A stretch of DNA of 64,000 nt from JAJPGZ01 sp038229295 (GTDB lineage: Bacteria; Verrucomicrobiota; Verrucomicrobiia; Chthoniobacterales; UBA10450). The notes beneath the pieces are model-generated. The model was not told where the DNA came from. It was given only the letters and a program-made list of their open reading frames with translations, and made no database searches. A program made the translations under genes and the position numbers. Where the stretch lies: contig JBBROO010000011.1 in assembly GCA_038229295.1 (NCBI GenBank), positions 1 through 64,000 on the forward strand. The letters run 5' to 3'. Position 1 is the stretch's first letter. The number at the start of each line of letters is the position of its first letter. Below, in pieces: positions 1 through 7,950 of the stretch.

Positions 1-1
1 G

Positions 2-575
2 TGCGCGACATTGCACATGTGGTTGCAGATCGTCGGGAAAATCCGGCTCTCGCTCACGCCGTGGACGAATCATTCCTGGCACGTCACGCTGTATGTGACA
101 TCGCGCGGCCTAACGACGTCGCCGATTCCGCACGAATTTCACACCTTCGAGATTCGTTTCGATTTTATTGGTCACGGTGACGCGCTTCTCCGGCCGCGCC
201 GCGCCGGAACATCCCGGTGGAATTCCGCACATGCCGGACGCGATCACGCGCGAAGCCTATTCGCAGGAAGTGAGCAGCGTTGGCTTTTGGCCCGGGAACG
301 CGCAGATGCCGACGCCGATTTTTTATTCGTATGCCTATCCGGAACCGGCCGGATTCGCGGACGCGAAAGTTCGACCGGGCGTTGCGATTTATAACGCACA
401 GCTGCACGAATTCATTTTGCCGTATGACGAAGTTCGCAGTGCGAAATCACCGGACGAGATGCTGCTCGATTTTGCCCAGAGCACTTACGACGCGGCTTCG
501 ACTCTGGCGAAGTGGGACCGCGCCGCGCTGGAAGAAAAGAAACCAGTCTTGCATTCGGCGCGGCAACATTCGTAA
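2..575 (+). pseudogene. DUF5996 family protein, internally deleted and frameshifted (5' end outside window)
   Basis: Two pieces of one protein family lie in different frames. From base 2 the second frame reads HMWLQIVGKIRLSLTP, then RGLTTSPIPHEFHTFEIRFDFI, which resembles the N-terminal part of DUF5996 proteins. At about base 165-170 this passes directly into the third frame with VTRFSGR, PGGIPHMPD, TREAYSQEVSSVGFWPG and LLPYDEV-like motifs, which belong near the C-terminus of the same family, ending at a TAA at 573-575. Roughly 100 or more residues that normally separate these blocks are absent, so an internal deletion plus a frame change is inferred. The role of DUF5996 proteins is not known to me. 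The family call is from memory. A misassembly at about 168 could look the same. Confidence 0.55.
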
Positions 576-584
576 TTAGGCGCG

Positions 585-1523
585 ATGATTTCCAAATGCG
601 CGTCCGAAGTGGACGCCTGGCGAGAAGTGAAAAGTGGGTGGCGACCATTGTATGGCGATGTCGATCAATTCGGCGTGGCGGTGGAGTGGCACGATTTTCG
701 CACGACGCGCTCGCTCGACTGGGGAAAAAGTTTTCATCCGCGCAGTCTCGAGTTTTGTTTGAACCTGGAAGGCCGCGGTGCGGTCGGCGCGCCTAACGGA
801 TCGCGCAGTGATTACAAGGCGGGCGATTCCGGTTACTACGCGGTCGGAGATGAGCCGTTGCCGGCGTCGCGTCGCGCGCACGATCGGCATCAATTCGCCA
901 CTCTGGAATTTTCGCGGAAGCATCTGCAGAAGCAGTTCGTGCAGAACGAAGGCGATCTTGAGCCGGAGATTCACCGAATTATTTTTGGCGACAAAGGTGA
1001 AAACGTGGTCGCGCCGGCGCGTCCGATGTCGATCCAACAACGGAACGTGGTCGCGACCCTGGCCGATCCGCCGGTGGCGAAAGCGGGGCAGATTATCTGG
1101 TATCAAAGCAAAGCGCTCGAGCTCATGGCGCATTTTCTTTTCGCGCCGAAGGACCCGGAATTTTTTTGTATGCGGCAAAAACGCGTCGCCCGCGAGCGAG
1201 TCGAGCGGGCCAAGGAACTTCTCGCTGTCGATCTTGCCCAGCCGCCGAATCTTGAAACGCTTGGGCAGGAAGTCGGTTGCAGCCCGTTTTATCTCAGTCG
1301 CATGTTTTCGCGCGAAGTCGGCCTAACGATTCCGCAATACTTGCGCAATCTGCGGATGGAGCGCGCGGCCGAATTGTTGCGCAGCGGCCGTTACAACGTG
1401 ACTGAGGCCGCGACCGAAGTCGGTTACGCCAGCCTCAGCCATTTCAGCAAAGCGTTTTGCGAAACGATCGGCTGTTGCCCGGTGTTGTATCCGGCCGCGA
1501 AAAACGTGATTCTCGATCGCTGA
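585..1523 (+). CDS. AraC-family transcriptional regulator
   Basis: A 312-residue protein whose last ~100 residues form a typical AraC double helix-turn-helix: LETLGQEVGCSPFYLSRMFSREVG is the first HTH, and VTEAATEVGYASLSHFSKAF is the second, with the conserved GYxSxSHFSKAF signature. The N-terminal ~190 residues are a presumed ligand-sensing region that I do not recognise. The ATG lies 10 bp after the stop of the decayed DUF5996 gene, so the two may once have been co-transcribed. Target genes cannot be deduced from the sequence. The HTH assignment is firm and the ligand unknown. Confidence 0.88.
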   Translation: MISKCASEVDAWREVKSGWRPLYGDVDQFGVAVEWHDFRTTRSLDWGKSFHPRSLEFCLNLEGRGAVGAPNGSRSDYKAGDSGYYAVGDEPLPASRRAHDRHQFATLEFSRKHLQKQFVQNEGDLEPEIHRIIFGDKGENVVAPARPMSIQQRNVVATLADPPVAKAGQIIWYQSKALELMAHFLFAPKDPEFFCMRQKRVARERVERAKELLAVDLAQPPNLETLGQEVGCSPFYLSRMFSREVGLTIPQYLRNLRMERAAELLRSGRYNVTEAATEVGYASLSHFSKAFCETIGCCPVLYPAAKNVILDR

Positions 1524-1532
1524 GCTGCTGAG

Positions 1533-1581
1533 TTGAACGTTGAGCGTTGGACGTTGAGCGTTGAGCGTTGAGCGTTGAGCT
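1533..1581. repeat. short tandem repeat of a 7-bp unit
   Basis: Imperfect tandem copies of GTTGAGC (with GTTGAAC and GTTGGAC variants) fill most of the spacer between the AraC gene and purH and run to within 5 bases of the purH ATG. The array occupies the place where a promoter or Shine-Dalgarno sequence would be expected, so copy-number change could alter purH expression. That consequence is inference. Confidence 0.75.
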
Positions 1582-1585
1582 TTAA

Positions 1586-3109
1586 ATGAAAATAACCCGC
1601 GCGCTCATCTCCGTTTCCGACAAAAAAGGAATCGCTGCCTTCGCGCGCGCTCTGGAAAAACAAGGCGTCGACATTATTTCCACCGGCGGAACGGCTGAGC
1701 TTTTGCGCAAAGAAAAGATTCCGGTGCGCGATATTTCCAGTTTCACCGCCTTTCCGGAAGTTTTGGAAGGCCGCGTCAAAACTTTGCATCCGCGCGTTCA
1801 CGGCGGGCTGCTTTACAAACGCGGCGACGCGAAACACGAGGCGGAAGCGCGCGAATGCGGTTTTGAGCCGATCGATCTGGTCGTGGTAAATCTTTATCCG
1901 TTCGAAGCGACGATCGCGAAACCGAATGTCACGTTGGCCGACGCGATCGAGAACATCGACATCGGCGGACCGTCGATGATTCGCAGCGCGGCCAAGAATT
2001 ACGAGTCGGTCACGGTGATTGTCGATCCTGCGGACTACGACGTGGTTCTCGAAAACATGCGCGACAACGACGGCGAAACGACGCTGAAGCTGCGTGAGCG
2101 TCTCGCGATCAAAGCCTTCATCAAAACTTCGGGATACGATCGCGCTATCGGAACTTTTTTGAACAAGGAGCAAACGACCGATGCTTCGTTCTCGCTTTCA
2201 ATGCCGATGGCGACGCGACTTCGCTACGGCGAAAATCCGCACCAAACGGCCGCGCTTTACGGCGACTTCGATTCGCATTTCGAAAAACTTCACGGCAAAG
2301 AGCTTTCCTATAACAACATTCTCGATATCAGCGCGGCCACGAATTTGATCGCGGAATTTCACGAGCCGACGGTCGCGATCCTCAAACACACCAATCCTTG
2401 CGGCGTAGGTTCCGATGTCGATCTTCGCGAGGCGTGGGAGAAAGCTTTCGCGACCGACAAGCAAGCGCCGTTCGGTGGAATCATTGTTTGCAACCGACCG
2501 ATCGACGAAGCGCTCGCCAAAGCAATCGCCGAAATTTTTTCGGAAGTGATCATCGCTCCGGATTTCGACGCGGAAGCGCGCACAGTTTTGCAGAAGAAAA
2601 AAAATCTGCGCCTGATTCGGCTGATTACTTCCGTGACCGAGGCAAGATCGACAACGGATATTCGCTCGGTCTTTGGCGGATTGCTCGTGCAAGACGCCGA
2701 CGGCGCGAACGAGATTCCGCGGAATGTCGTGACCAAACGTCAGCCCACGCCTAACGAACTTGAAGCGATGCTTTTCGGCTGGCGCGTGGTCAAACATGTG
2801 AAGTCGAACGCGATTGTTTACGCTGGAGCAGATCGCACGCTCGGCATCGGCGCCGGACAAATGTCGCGGGTGGATGCGTCGCGCATTGCGATTTGGAAAG
2901 CGGAAGAAGCCGGGCTTCCGCTCAAAGGCAGCGCGGTGGCAAGCGATGCGTTTTTTCCTTTTCCCGATGGCTTGGTCGCGGCGGCGGATGCGGGCGCAAC
3001 CTGCGCGATTCAACCGGGCGGATCAGTGCGCGATGAAGAAGTGATCGCCGCCGCGGACGAGCGCGACATGGCGATGATCTTTACCGGCGTGCGACATTTC
3101 CGTCACTAA
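1586..3109 (+). CDS. purH: bifunctional AICAR formyltransferase / IMP cyclohydrolase
   Basis: 507 residues, close to the usual ~510-530. It catalyses the last two steps of purine synthesis in the cytoplasm (AICAR to FAICAR using 10-formyl-THF, then closure to IMP). The N-terminal MGS-like cyclohydrolase domain shows ALISVSDKKGI, STGGTAELL and GRVKTLHPRVHGGLL. The transformylase part shows ELSYNNILD, the ILKHTNPCG block, and near the C-terminus GAGQMSRVDA, SDAFFPFPDG and the IQPGGSVRD motif. The ATG at 1586 directly follows the 7-bp tandem repeat. No other purine gene is adjacent, although apt is about 60 kb away in the window. Identification is secure. Confidence 0.97.
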   Translation: MKITRALISVSDKKGIAAFARALEKQGVDIISTGGTAELLRKEKIPVRDISSFTAFPEVLEGRVKTLHPRVHGGLLYKRGDAKHEAEARECGFEPIDLVVVNLYPFEATIAKPNVTLADAIENIDIGGPSMIRSAAKNYESVTVIVDPADYDVVLENMRDNDGETTLKLRERLAIKAFIKTSGYDRAIGTFLNKEQTTDASFSLSMPMATRLRYGENPHQTAALYGDFDSHFEKLHGKELSYNNILDISAATNLIAEFHEPTVAILKHTNPCGVGSDVDLREAWEKAFATDKQAPFGGIIVCNRPIDEALAKAIAEIFSEVIIAPDFDAEARTVLQKKKNLRLIRLITSVTEARSTTDIRSVFGGLLVQDADGANEIPRNVVTKRQPTPNELEAMLFGWRVVKHVKSNAIVYAGADRTLGIGAGQMSRVDASRIAIWKAEEAGLPLKGSAVASDAFFPFPDGLVAAADAGATCAIQPGGSVRDEEVIAAADERDMAMIFTGVRHFRH

Positions 3110-3159
3110 GATCGATCCGCCTTCGCGCGAGGCTACGGCGCGACAAGCAAGATCGACAT

Positions 3160-3227
3160 CTGTAGAGTCCGCCGTCCTCGGCGGAAATACTTGTGCTTTC
3201 TGCCGCTGAGGACAGCGGCCTCTACAG
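3160..3227. repeat. palindromic two-hairpin element (REP/MITE-like)
   Basis: The outer ends CTGTAGAG and CTCTACAG are perfect inverted repeats. Inside lie two further hairpins, TCCGCCG/CGGCGGA and GCCGCTG/CAGCGGC. It lies between the convergent ends of purH and the protease/TonB-like gene and directly follows a copy of the iterated AAGATCGACA motif (3149-3158). Its architecture matches the elements at 50197 and 53553. It may also act as a bidirectional terminator; that is inference. Confidence 0.7.
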
Positions 3228-3241
3228 GAGAATCACAAGAA

Positions 3242-4408
3242 TCACGGCTGGAAACTAATGGGCACGGTCGCGCTCCATTCCTGGCCGGGCGCGGCTTTCC
3301 ATCTCCGCAACGTTTCGGTCGCGGCGCCATCGAGAGTCGGATTGTGCGTCGATTCCAAAACCTCAACTTGTTTCACTTCACCGGTGGGCGCGAATTTTAC
3401 GCGGAAACGTCCGTTGCCTTGGAGTGGAGTGGTGGAACGTCGCGCCGCGTTTGGGTAGGCCGGTTTCGGACTGAAGATCAAACGCGAGTTGCCCGGTTGA
3501 TCTGCGCGGACGAGCGGGATCTTGGCGAAACGCGGCGGCAATTTTGTCGGACCTTCGCCCGGCGGCGACGGACCATTGTTAGGCGAATTTTGCGCCGCTT
3601 GCCAGCCGATCGTTACATGCGGGTCGATTTGCGCGACTAATGCGTCCAGCGTGCCCGCGTTGCGCGCGATGTTCGCGACCGCGCCCTGCGCACGTTGCGA
3701 TGTGACCACGCCGATGAAATCGCCTTTCTCGCTCAAAACTGGCGCGCCGATATTTTCGTTCGGCACCGGCGTTGATAATTCCAGCCACTCGCCTGTGGGA
3801 TCGGAACGCCGGGCGGTGATCGTCCCTTCGAAATGCGTCGGCTTTCTGCGCGTCAACGGACTTGCGACCACGGCGATAAGCGTGCCGTTGTCAGCGGCCG
3901 CCGATTTGTTAGGCAAAAGAAACGGCGCTTTCGTTTTCAGGTCCGCTTTCAGGACAGCGACATCGAGTGCCGGGGCATCGGCTAAAACTCCGGAGACGTT
4001 GTAGATTTTTCCGTCAGTCGTTTTGGCGACGGCGTGCGCGGCGCCTTGCACGACCGAAGAACTGGTGATGAAGCGGCCATCTTCCGAAATGAAGCAGCCG
4101 GTGCCCGTGCGCAAAAATTTGCCGGCTTCATCGAAAGCGGAAACGAGAATCACACTCGCGCCCGCGTTCTCAGCGACTTTCTGCAAAGCAGCCGACTGGG
4201 GCGGATTCGGTTGCGGCGCGGGGGTCTGATTTACCACTCGCGGCGCGACCACCGCTGGAGTGCTTGTTGCAACGGGGGAAGCGACGACGACAGGCGGCGG
4301 CGCAAAAGTGGGACTTTCGGCGCGAGAATTTGGCTTCGAGTTGTGCCGTGCGATCAGAATAACGATGGCGAGCACACCGAAGAAAAACAGAACGCGGAGC
4401 CGGTTCAT
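3242..4408 (-). CDS. inactive trypsin-like protease domain fused to a TonB C-terminal-like domain
   Basis: 388 residues. An N-terminal hydrophobic segment (about 5-20) followed by a Pro/Ala-rich linker suggests membrane anchoring with the rest in the periplasm. Residues ~70-245 match the S1C/HtrA chymotrypsin fold: TGCFISEDGRFITSSSVV aligns with the GSGxxxxxxGxxxTxxHVV block, LDVAVLKAD carries the Asp, and ENIGAPVL aligns with GNSGGPL. The catalytic His is therefore Ser and the catalytic Ser is Ile, so a pseudoprotease is inferred. The last ~85 residues (SPKPAYPNAARR through GEVKQVEVLES to WKAAPGQE) look like the C-terminal domain of energy transducer TonB. Its partner is unknown. Confidence 0.75.
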   Translation of the reverse strand: MNRLRVLFFFGVLAIVILIARHNSKPNSRAESPTFAPPPVVVASPVATSTPAVVAPRVVNQTPAPQPNPPQSAALQKVAENAGASVILVSAFDEAGKFLRTGTGCFISEDGRFITSSSVVQGAAHAVAKTTDGKIYNVSGVLADAPALDVAVLKADLKTKAPFLLPNKSAAADNGTLIAVVASPLTRRKPTHFEGTITARRSDPTGEWLELSTPVPNENIGAPVLSEKGDFIGVVTSQRAQGAVANIARNAGTLDALVAQIDPHVTIGWQAAQNSPNNGPSPPGEGPTKLPPRFAKIPLVRADQPGNSRLIFSPKPAYPNAARRSTTPLQGNGRFRVKFAPTGEVKQVEVLESTHNPTLDGAATETLRRWKAAPGQEWSATVPISFQP

Positions 4409-4414
4409 GGTTTG

Positions 4415-4609
4415 TTATCGATTCGACAACTTCCACAGCCAGATGCTCAGCGCGGCCGCGACCACCACGCCCACACCGCTCGTCCACATTGGAATCAAGT
4501 GATGACCGACCATCACCGCGACATGGCAAATTAAGCGCAACAAATGAGCCACCGCCATCAATCCAAAGACGACGCTGGCGATGCGGAATCCGATGGTGCG
4601 CATGTTCAT
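4415..4609 (-). CDS. small two-helix membrane protein, function unknown
   Basis: 64 residues with two probable transmembrane helices (about residues 8-32 and 40-58) separated by a short loop, starting MNMRTIGFRI. It lies 6 bp upstream of the protease/TonB-like gene and 33 bp downstream of another membrane protein gene on the same strand, so it is probably part of the same transcript. I do not recognise a family. The hydrophobic pattern and tight packing make it plausible as a real gene. Confidence 0.55.
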   Translation of the reverse strand: MNMRTIGFRIASVVFGLMAVAHLLRLICHVAVMVGHHLIPMWTSGVGVVVAAALSIWLWKLSNR

Positions 4610-4642
4610 CCGGCCATTATCGCAACCAGCGGCTCGTTTTGT

Positions 4643-5179
4643 CTAGGGAATCGTATCGCCTCGGGTGCGCCGCAGGGCCGCGATCTGAAAAAGGACACCG
4701 ACGCCGATCAATACGGCAAAGACGATCGCATTCCCGGTCGGGGGCAACACAATGGCAGTTTGAATAAGATGCGCGCCGACCACCGATGACAGAACGATCA
4801 GCGCCCAATCAAAAAGGGCCAGCAGCAACAGCGCGCCGACGATTCCGCCAATCAAGAAAATGATGCCGGAGTGTTGTGCGTATTGGACGAAAAACGTTCC
4901 GGCGATGGCGGTGGCGAGTTTGCCGCCGGCGAGAAATCCGAAAACTGCGATTGCGATTTTTTGCAGAAACATCGCCAGCAGTGCGCCCATGAATCCGAGC
5001 ACGAGCGCGAAAGTGAGAGAGAGGAGCGTGGTCGGTTCGCTCACGATGAGCGGCGCGATCTCGAGACCGGCGGCGAAACCGACCGCGGCGACGCATAACC
5101 AAAAAAGTTTGCGTCCGAAAAATAAAATCACGGCGCCGATGAGCGCGCTGACGATGGGGAGGGGCAAGTTCATTTCCAA
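4643..5179 (-). CDS. polytopic membrane protein, DUF4203-like
   Basis: 178 residues that are almost entirely hydrophobic, with about six predicted membrane helices (first LPIVSALIGAVILFFGRKLFWL, then repeated Gly/Ala-rich helices) and a short cytoplasmic basic tail ending RRTRGDTIP. The pattern of small-residue-rich helices resembles DUF4203/TMEM198-type proteins, but this is a resemblance only. Its start overlaps the end of the upstream sulfotransferase gene by 10 bp, suggesting translational coupling. No catalytic motif is visible. Confidence 0.65.
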   Translation of the reverse strand: MEMNLPLPIVSALIGAVILFFGRKLFWLCVAAVGFAAGLEIAPLIVSEPTTLLSLTFALVLGFMGALLAMFLQKIAIAVFGFLAGGKLATAIAGTFFVQYAQHSGIIFLIGGIVGALLLLALFDWALIVLSSVVGAHLIQTAIVLPPTGNAIVFAVLIGVGVLFQIAALRRTRGDTIP

Positions 5180-5913
5180 GAATACCAGGCGGAGAGATCG
5201 CGCTCTAACAATCGCTCCAGCTCCTTGATGTCGAAATGGAAGATGTCGATCAAGCGCGAATGCAAGTCGATGTCGATCTTATCATCGTAGTCGTGTTCGA
5301 AAACGTCGGCTTCAGCCGGCACGAATGAAAGATCGACATGGAGGAATGCGAAAACGCTCCGGAGCGTTTTTGCATGGTCGTTGCGTAGATCTTCATTCAA
5401 CAGCACGAGACAATTTTCCTTTCCGAAAATGTTGAACAACCGCCGCACTTGCTGCGCATAGAATCCTCGGTCGATGTATGAGAAGATGCGATGCTGCTTT
5501 GGCAGCGCTTCCCGGCAACGCTCCGCCTCGCGCTCGACCGCTTCGGCAAATGTCAATTTTTCCGCGCCGCGTTTCGTTTCCATGTTCCAAGCCGAGAAGG
5601 CGCGCTCGACTGGGTTGCGCAGAGTCAGAACCCATTTCATCTGTGGGTTGTAACTCCAGATGCGATACGGCGCGGGGTTCCAATACATGTAGATCGGTGT
5701 CGCCTCGCCGATGATGCGATGCGTCGCGCTCTGCCGGAAATTCTCGTGATATTTCTTGTAGTTAGGCTGCCCGTCGAAGTTTTCGTCGCGATCGAAGTAG
5801 TGCAGCTCTTTGCGCGATTCCGGCAGGCAAATCTCCGGATGCTGGCGCAAAAACGAATCGAGCGCGGAGGTGCCGCCTTTCTGCGTTCCGCCGATGACGA
5901 AGTTGACCTGCAT
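5170..5913 (-). CDS. PAPS-dependent sulfotransferase domain protein
   Basis: 247 residues. The N-terminus IGGTQKGGTSAL is the 5'-phosphosulfate binding loop, and LRNPVERAFSAW is the 3'-phosphate binding segment of PAPS-dependent sulfotransferases of the heparan-sulfate/NDST-like type. The protein should transfer sulfate from PAPS to a carbohydrate or similar acceptor, which cannot be named from the sequence. There is no signal peptide, so it is likely cytoplasmic or membrane-associated. It is followed by an overlapping membrane protein gene and is divergent from threonine dehydratase with a 29-bp spacer. The family call is firm and the substrate unknown. Confidence 0.85.
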   Translation of the reverse strand: MQVNFVIGGTQKGGTSALDSFLRQHPEICLPESRKELHYFDRDENFDGQPNYKKYHENFRQSATHRIIGEATPIYMYWNPAPYRIWSYNPQMKWVLTLRNPVERAFSAWNMETKRGAEKLTFAEAVEREAERCREALPKQHRIFSYIDRGFYAQQVRRLFNIFGKENCLVLLNEDLRNDHAKTLRSVFAFLHVDLSFVPAEADVFEHDYDDKIDIDLHSRLIDIFHFDIKELERLLERDLSAWYSWK

Positions 5914-5931
5914 GCTGGCCGCAGCTTAGTG

Positions 5932-5945
5932 CAAGATCGACAATG
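5932..5945 (+). repeat. iterated AAGATCGACA motif abutting a start codon
   Basis: A copy of the window-wide motif runs into the ATG of the threonine dehydratase gene (AAGATCGACA followed by ATG, its last A being the first base of the codon). It occupies the place where a ribosome-binding site would be expected; no purine-rich Shine-Dalgarno sequence is visible. A second copy lies at 5970-5979 inside the same gene, encoding Lys-Ile-Asp. Confidence 0.85.
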
Positions 5946-6962
5946 ACAGCAACGCCTGAACCAGTCCGCAAGATCGACATCGACGATGTGCGCGCAGCCA
6001 GCGAGCGCATCGCCGGGACGATCGTGCGCACACCGCTGGTCAAACTCGAGCTTGGCGAAAACTTTCCCGACATCCGACTGAAGCTGGAAAATCTTCAGCC
6101 GATTAACGCCTACAAATTGCGCGGCGCGGCCAACGCCGTCGCCATGTTGTCGGACGACGAACGCAAACGCGGCGTCTGGACGATCAGCGCCGGAAATGCC
6201 GGGCAAGGCGTTGCCTATGCGGCGCGACAAGCGGGCATTCCGTGTTGTGTTGTCGCAATTGAAACGGCGCCGCAGGCAAAACTCGATCGCATGCGCGCGC
6301 TCGGCGCGAAATTATTTCCCGTGTCCTACCAGGACGCATGGAAAGCGCTGGAAGATCGACAATATCCCGGAGTGGAAGGAACGTTCATTCATCCGTTCGA
6401 CGATCACAATTTCATCGCCGGTCACGCCACGATGGGGCTGGAGATTTTGGAAGACGCGCCCGACACTGCAGCGGTCATCGCCAGCATCGGCGGCGGTGGA
6501 CTCATCACTGGAGTCGGCAGCGCGATCAAAGCATTGAAACCAAACATAAAAGTTTTCGGCGTCGAACCGGAAACGGCCGCACCTGCGGCGTTGTCGTTCG
6601 CGAAAGGATCGCCGCAAGTTTTTGAGAATTGGCAGGCGTCCTTCGTCGATGGCGCGGGCGGCCAAAGCGTGTTCCCGCGGATGTGGGAACGAATGAAACC
6701 GGTGGTGGACGATTACTTCGTCGTGACGTTAGAGGAAACGAAGAAGGCGATGCGATTGATGGCGGAGAAAGCGCGCATCATTTCCGAAGGCGCCGGCGCG
6801 ATGCCGCTGGCCGCGGCGATGAGCGGCAAGATCGACAATAACAAAATCAAACTTGACGGCTTAAAGCCGTCAAGTTTCGAAAGGGGGCCGGTTGTTGCCA
6901 TCGTCTCCGGCGGTAACATCGACATGCAGAAGTTTTGTGAGCTGATCGCGTCGGTTATGTAA
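5943..6962 (+). CDS. threonine/serine dehydratase (threonine ammonia-lyase), PLP-dependent
   Basis: 339 residues of fold-type II PLP enzyme without a C-terminal ACT domain, so of the short catabolic-type architecture. INAYKLRGA carries the PLP lysine, SAGNAGQGVAYAA is the substrate loop and SIGGGGLITG is the phosphate-binding glycine loop. It should deaminate L-threonine (and/or serine) to 2-oxobutyrate plus ammonia. Near the C-terminus, where the family usually continues straight to VVAIVSGGN, an extra segment around KLDGLKPSSF is encoded by a perfect 29-base palindrome (6849-6877). The 3' end abuts a truncated aminotransferase. Whether it is biosynthetic IlvA or catabolic cannot be settled here. 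Confidence 0.9.
   Translation: MTATPEPVRKIDIDDVRAASERIAGTIVRTPLVKLELGENFPDIRLKLENLQPINAYKLRGAANAVAMLSDDERKRGVWTISAGNAGQGVAYAARQAGIPCCVVAIETAPQAKLDRMRALGAKLFPVSYQDAWKALEDRQYPGVEGTFIHPFDDHNFIAGHATMGLEILEDAPDTAAVIASIGGGGLITGVGSAIKALKPNIKVFGVEPETAAPAALSFAKGSPQVFENWQASFVDGAGGQSVFPRMWERMKPVVDDYFVVTLEETKKAMRLMAEKARIISEGAGAMPLAAAMSGKIDNNKIKLDGLKPSSFERGPVVAIVSGGNIDMQKFCELIASVM
6849..6877. repeat. 29-base perfect palindrome inside a coding sequence
   Basis: Fourteen bases (AAACTTGACGGCTT) are followed by a single A and their exact reverse complement. It lies in frame in the threonine dehydratase gene and encodes KLDGLKPSSF. The stem would form a strong hairpin in both DNA and mRNA. Its position in a variable linker before the last conserved block suggests an inserted palindromic element tolerated as coding sequence. 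Confidence 0.9.
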
Positions 6963-7533
6963 CCCGAACAATCCCACCGCCAGCATCACGCCGAAGAACG
7001 AGTTGCGCGATTTCATCGCGAAAACGCCAAGATCAACAACGATACTGGTGGACGAAGCGTATTTCCATTACGCCGACAAAGATCATCCGAACCTGATCGT
7101 CGCGCGCACCTTCTCGAAGATTTACGGCATGGCCGGATTGCGCTGCGGCTATTGCATCGCGCAAAAGGAAACGATCGAGCGCGTGCGTCCGCGCGCGATG
7201 TTCGACAGCGTCAACTGCATGGCGCTCGTTGCCGCCCTCGCGAGTTTGAACGATATCGATCAAGTAACAAACGGCAAACGCCTAACGAACGAAGCGAAGA
7301 CATTCACCGTGACCGAGCTCGACAAGCTCGGCTACAAAACGATCTCGTCGCAGGCCAACTTCATTATGTTCGATTGCAAGCGTCCCGTCGTCCCGCTCAT
7401 CGCCGCGATGAAACAACGCAACGTCCAGGTCGGCCGCTTGTTTCCAGCGCTCCCAAATCACATGCGCCTAACAATCGGGAAGAAATCAGAGATGGAAGGT
7501 TTTCTGTCGGCGTTCCGAGCAGTGATGGCGTGA
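6955..7533 (+). pseudogene. histidinol-phosphate/aromatic aminotransferase, 5'-truncated remnant
   Basis: Homology starts abruptly at LCNPNNPTASITPKNEL (about 6955), overlapping the last codons of the threonine dehydratase gene in another frame, and runs to a normal C-terminus at 7533. Visible family features are NPNNPT, VDEAYFHYAD, and TFSKIYGMAGLRCGY with the PLP lysine, then a C-terminal domain of ordinary length. About 160 N-terminal residues expected for HisC-type enzymes are missing, so an active enzyme is unlikely. A TTG at 7003 could start a 176-residue product. A deletion joining the two genes, or displacement of the 5' half, is inferred. Confidence 0.75.
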
Positions 7534-7542
7534 TGTCGCTAA

Positions 7543-7950
7543 CTATCGCGACAGCATCGCCGCCAAATGCGGCCCGAAGATAATTGCGCCGATGATGCTT
7601 GATGCAACGGCACTGATCAGCACCGCGCCAGCAGCAACATCTTTCGCATCCCGAACGGTGGGATGAAAATTCGGCGAAGCAGCATCGGCCAAAAATTCGA
7701 AAGCCGTATTTAACGCTTCCGAGGTCCAAACAATTGAGATCGCCAGTACTACCCAGCACCACTCCGAGCGCGACAGCTCGAAAACGAATCCCGCAATCAA
7801 AACAGCAAGCGTGGCGAGAGCATGAATCCACGCGTTGTGCTGACAGCGAATCATGCGAATGATTCCGGCAATCGCGTAACGAAAACTGCGAATACGTCCC
7901 GTAAATTGGAACGAGCGCACTGCTGTCTGCGTGTTCGTGTCCTCGCTCAC
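7543..7950 (-). CDS. dgkA: diacylglycerol kinase family protein (DgkA / undecaprenol kinase type)
   Basis: 135 residues of integral membrane lipid kinase. SEALNTAFEFLAD followed by HPTVRDAKDVAAGAVL is the diagnostic active-site block, and about three membrane helices surround it (HALATLAVLIAGFVF, WCWVVLAISIVW, AGAVLISAVASSIIG). It phosphorylates diacylglycerol or undecaprenol at the inner membrane. It starts with GTG at 7950. The GTG overlaps, as GTGA, the stop codon of a decayed copy of the M28 peptidase 3' end, implying that dgkA was once translationally coupled to that peptidase gene. The family call is secure; the lipid substrate is not determined. Confidence 0.88.
   Translation of the reverse strand: MSEDTNTQTAVRSFQFTGRIRSFRYAIAGIIRMIRCQHNAWIHALATLAVLIAGFVFELSRSEWCWVVLAISIVWTSEALNTAFEFLADAASPNFHPTVRDAKDVAAGAVLISAVASSIIGAIIFGPHLAAMLSR

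Noticed and set aside
2198..3013. Open frame opposite purH
   Set aside because: Basic, low-similarity translation typical of antisense of GC-rich genes; purH is complete in the other frame.
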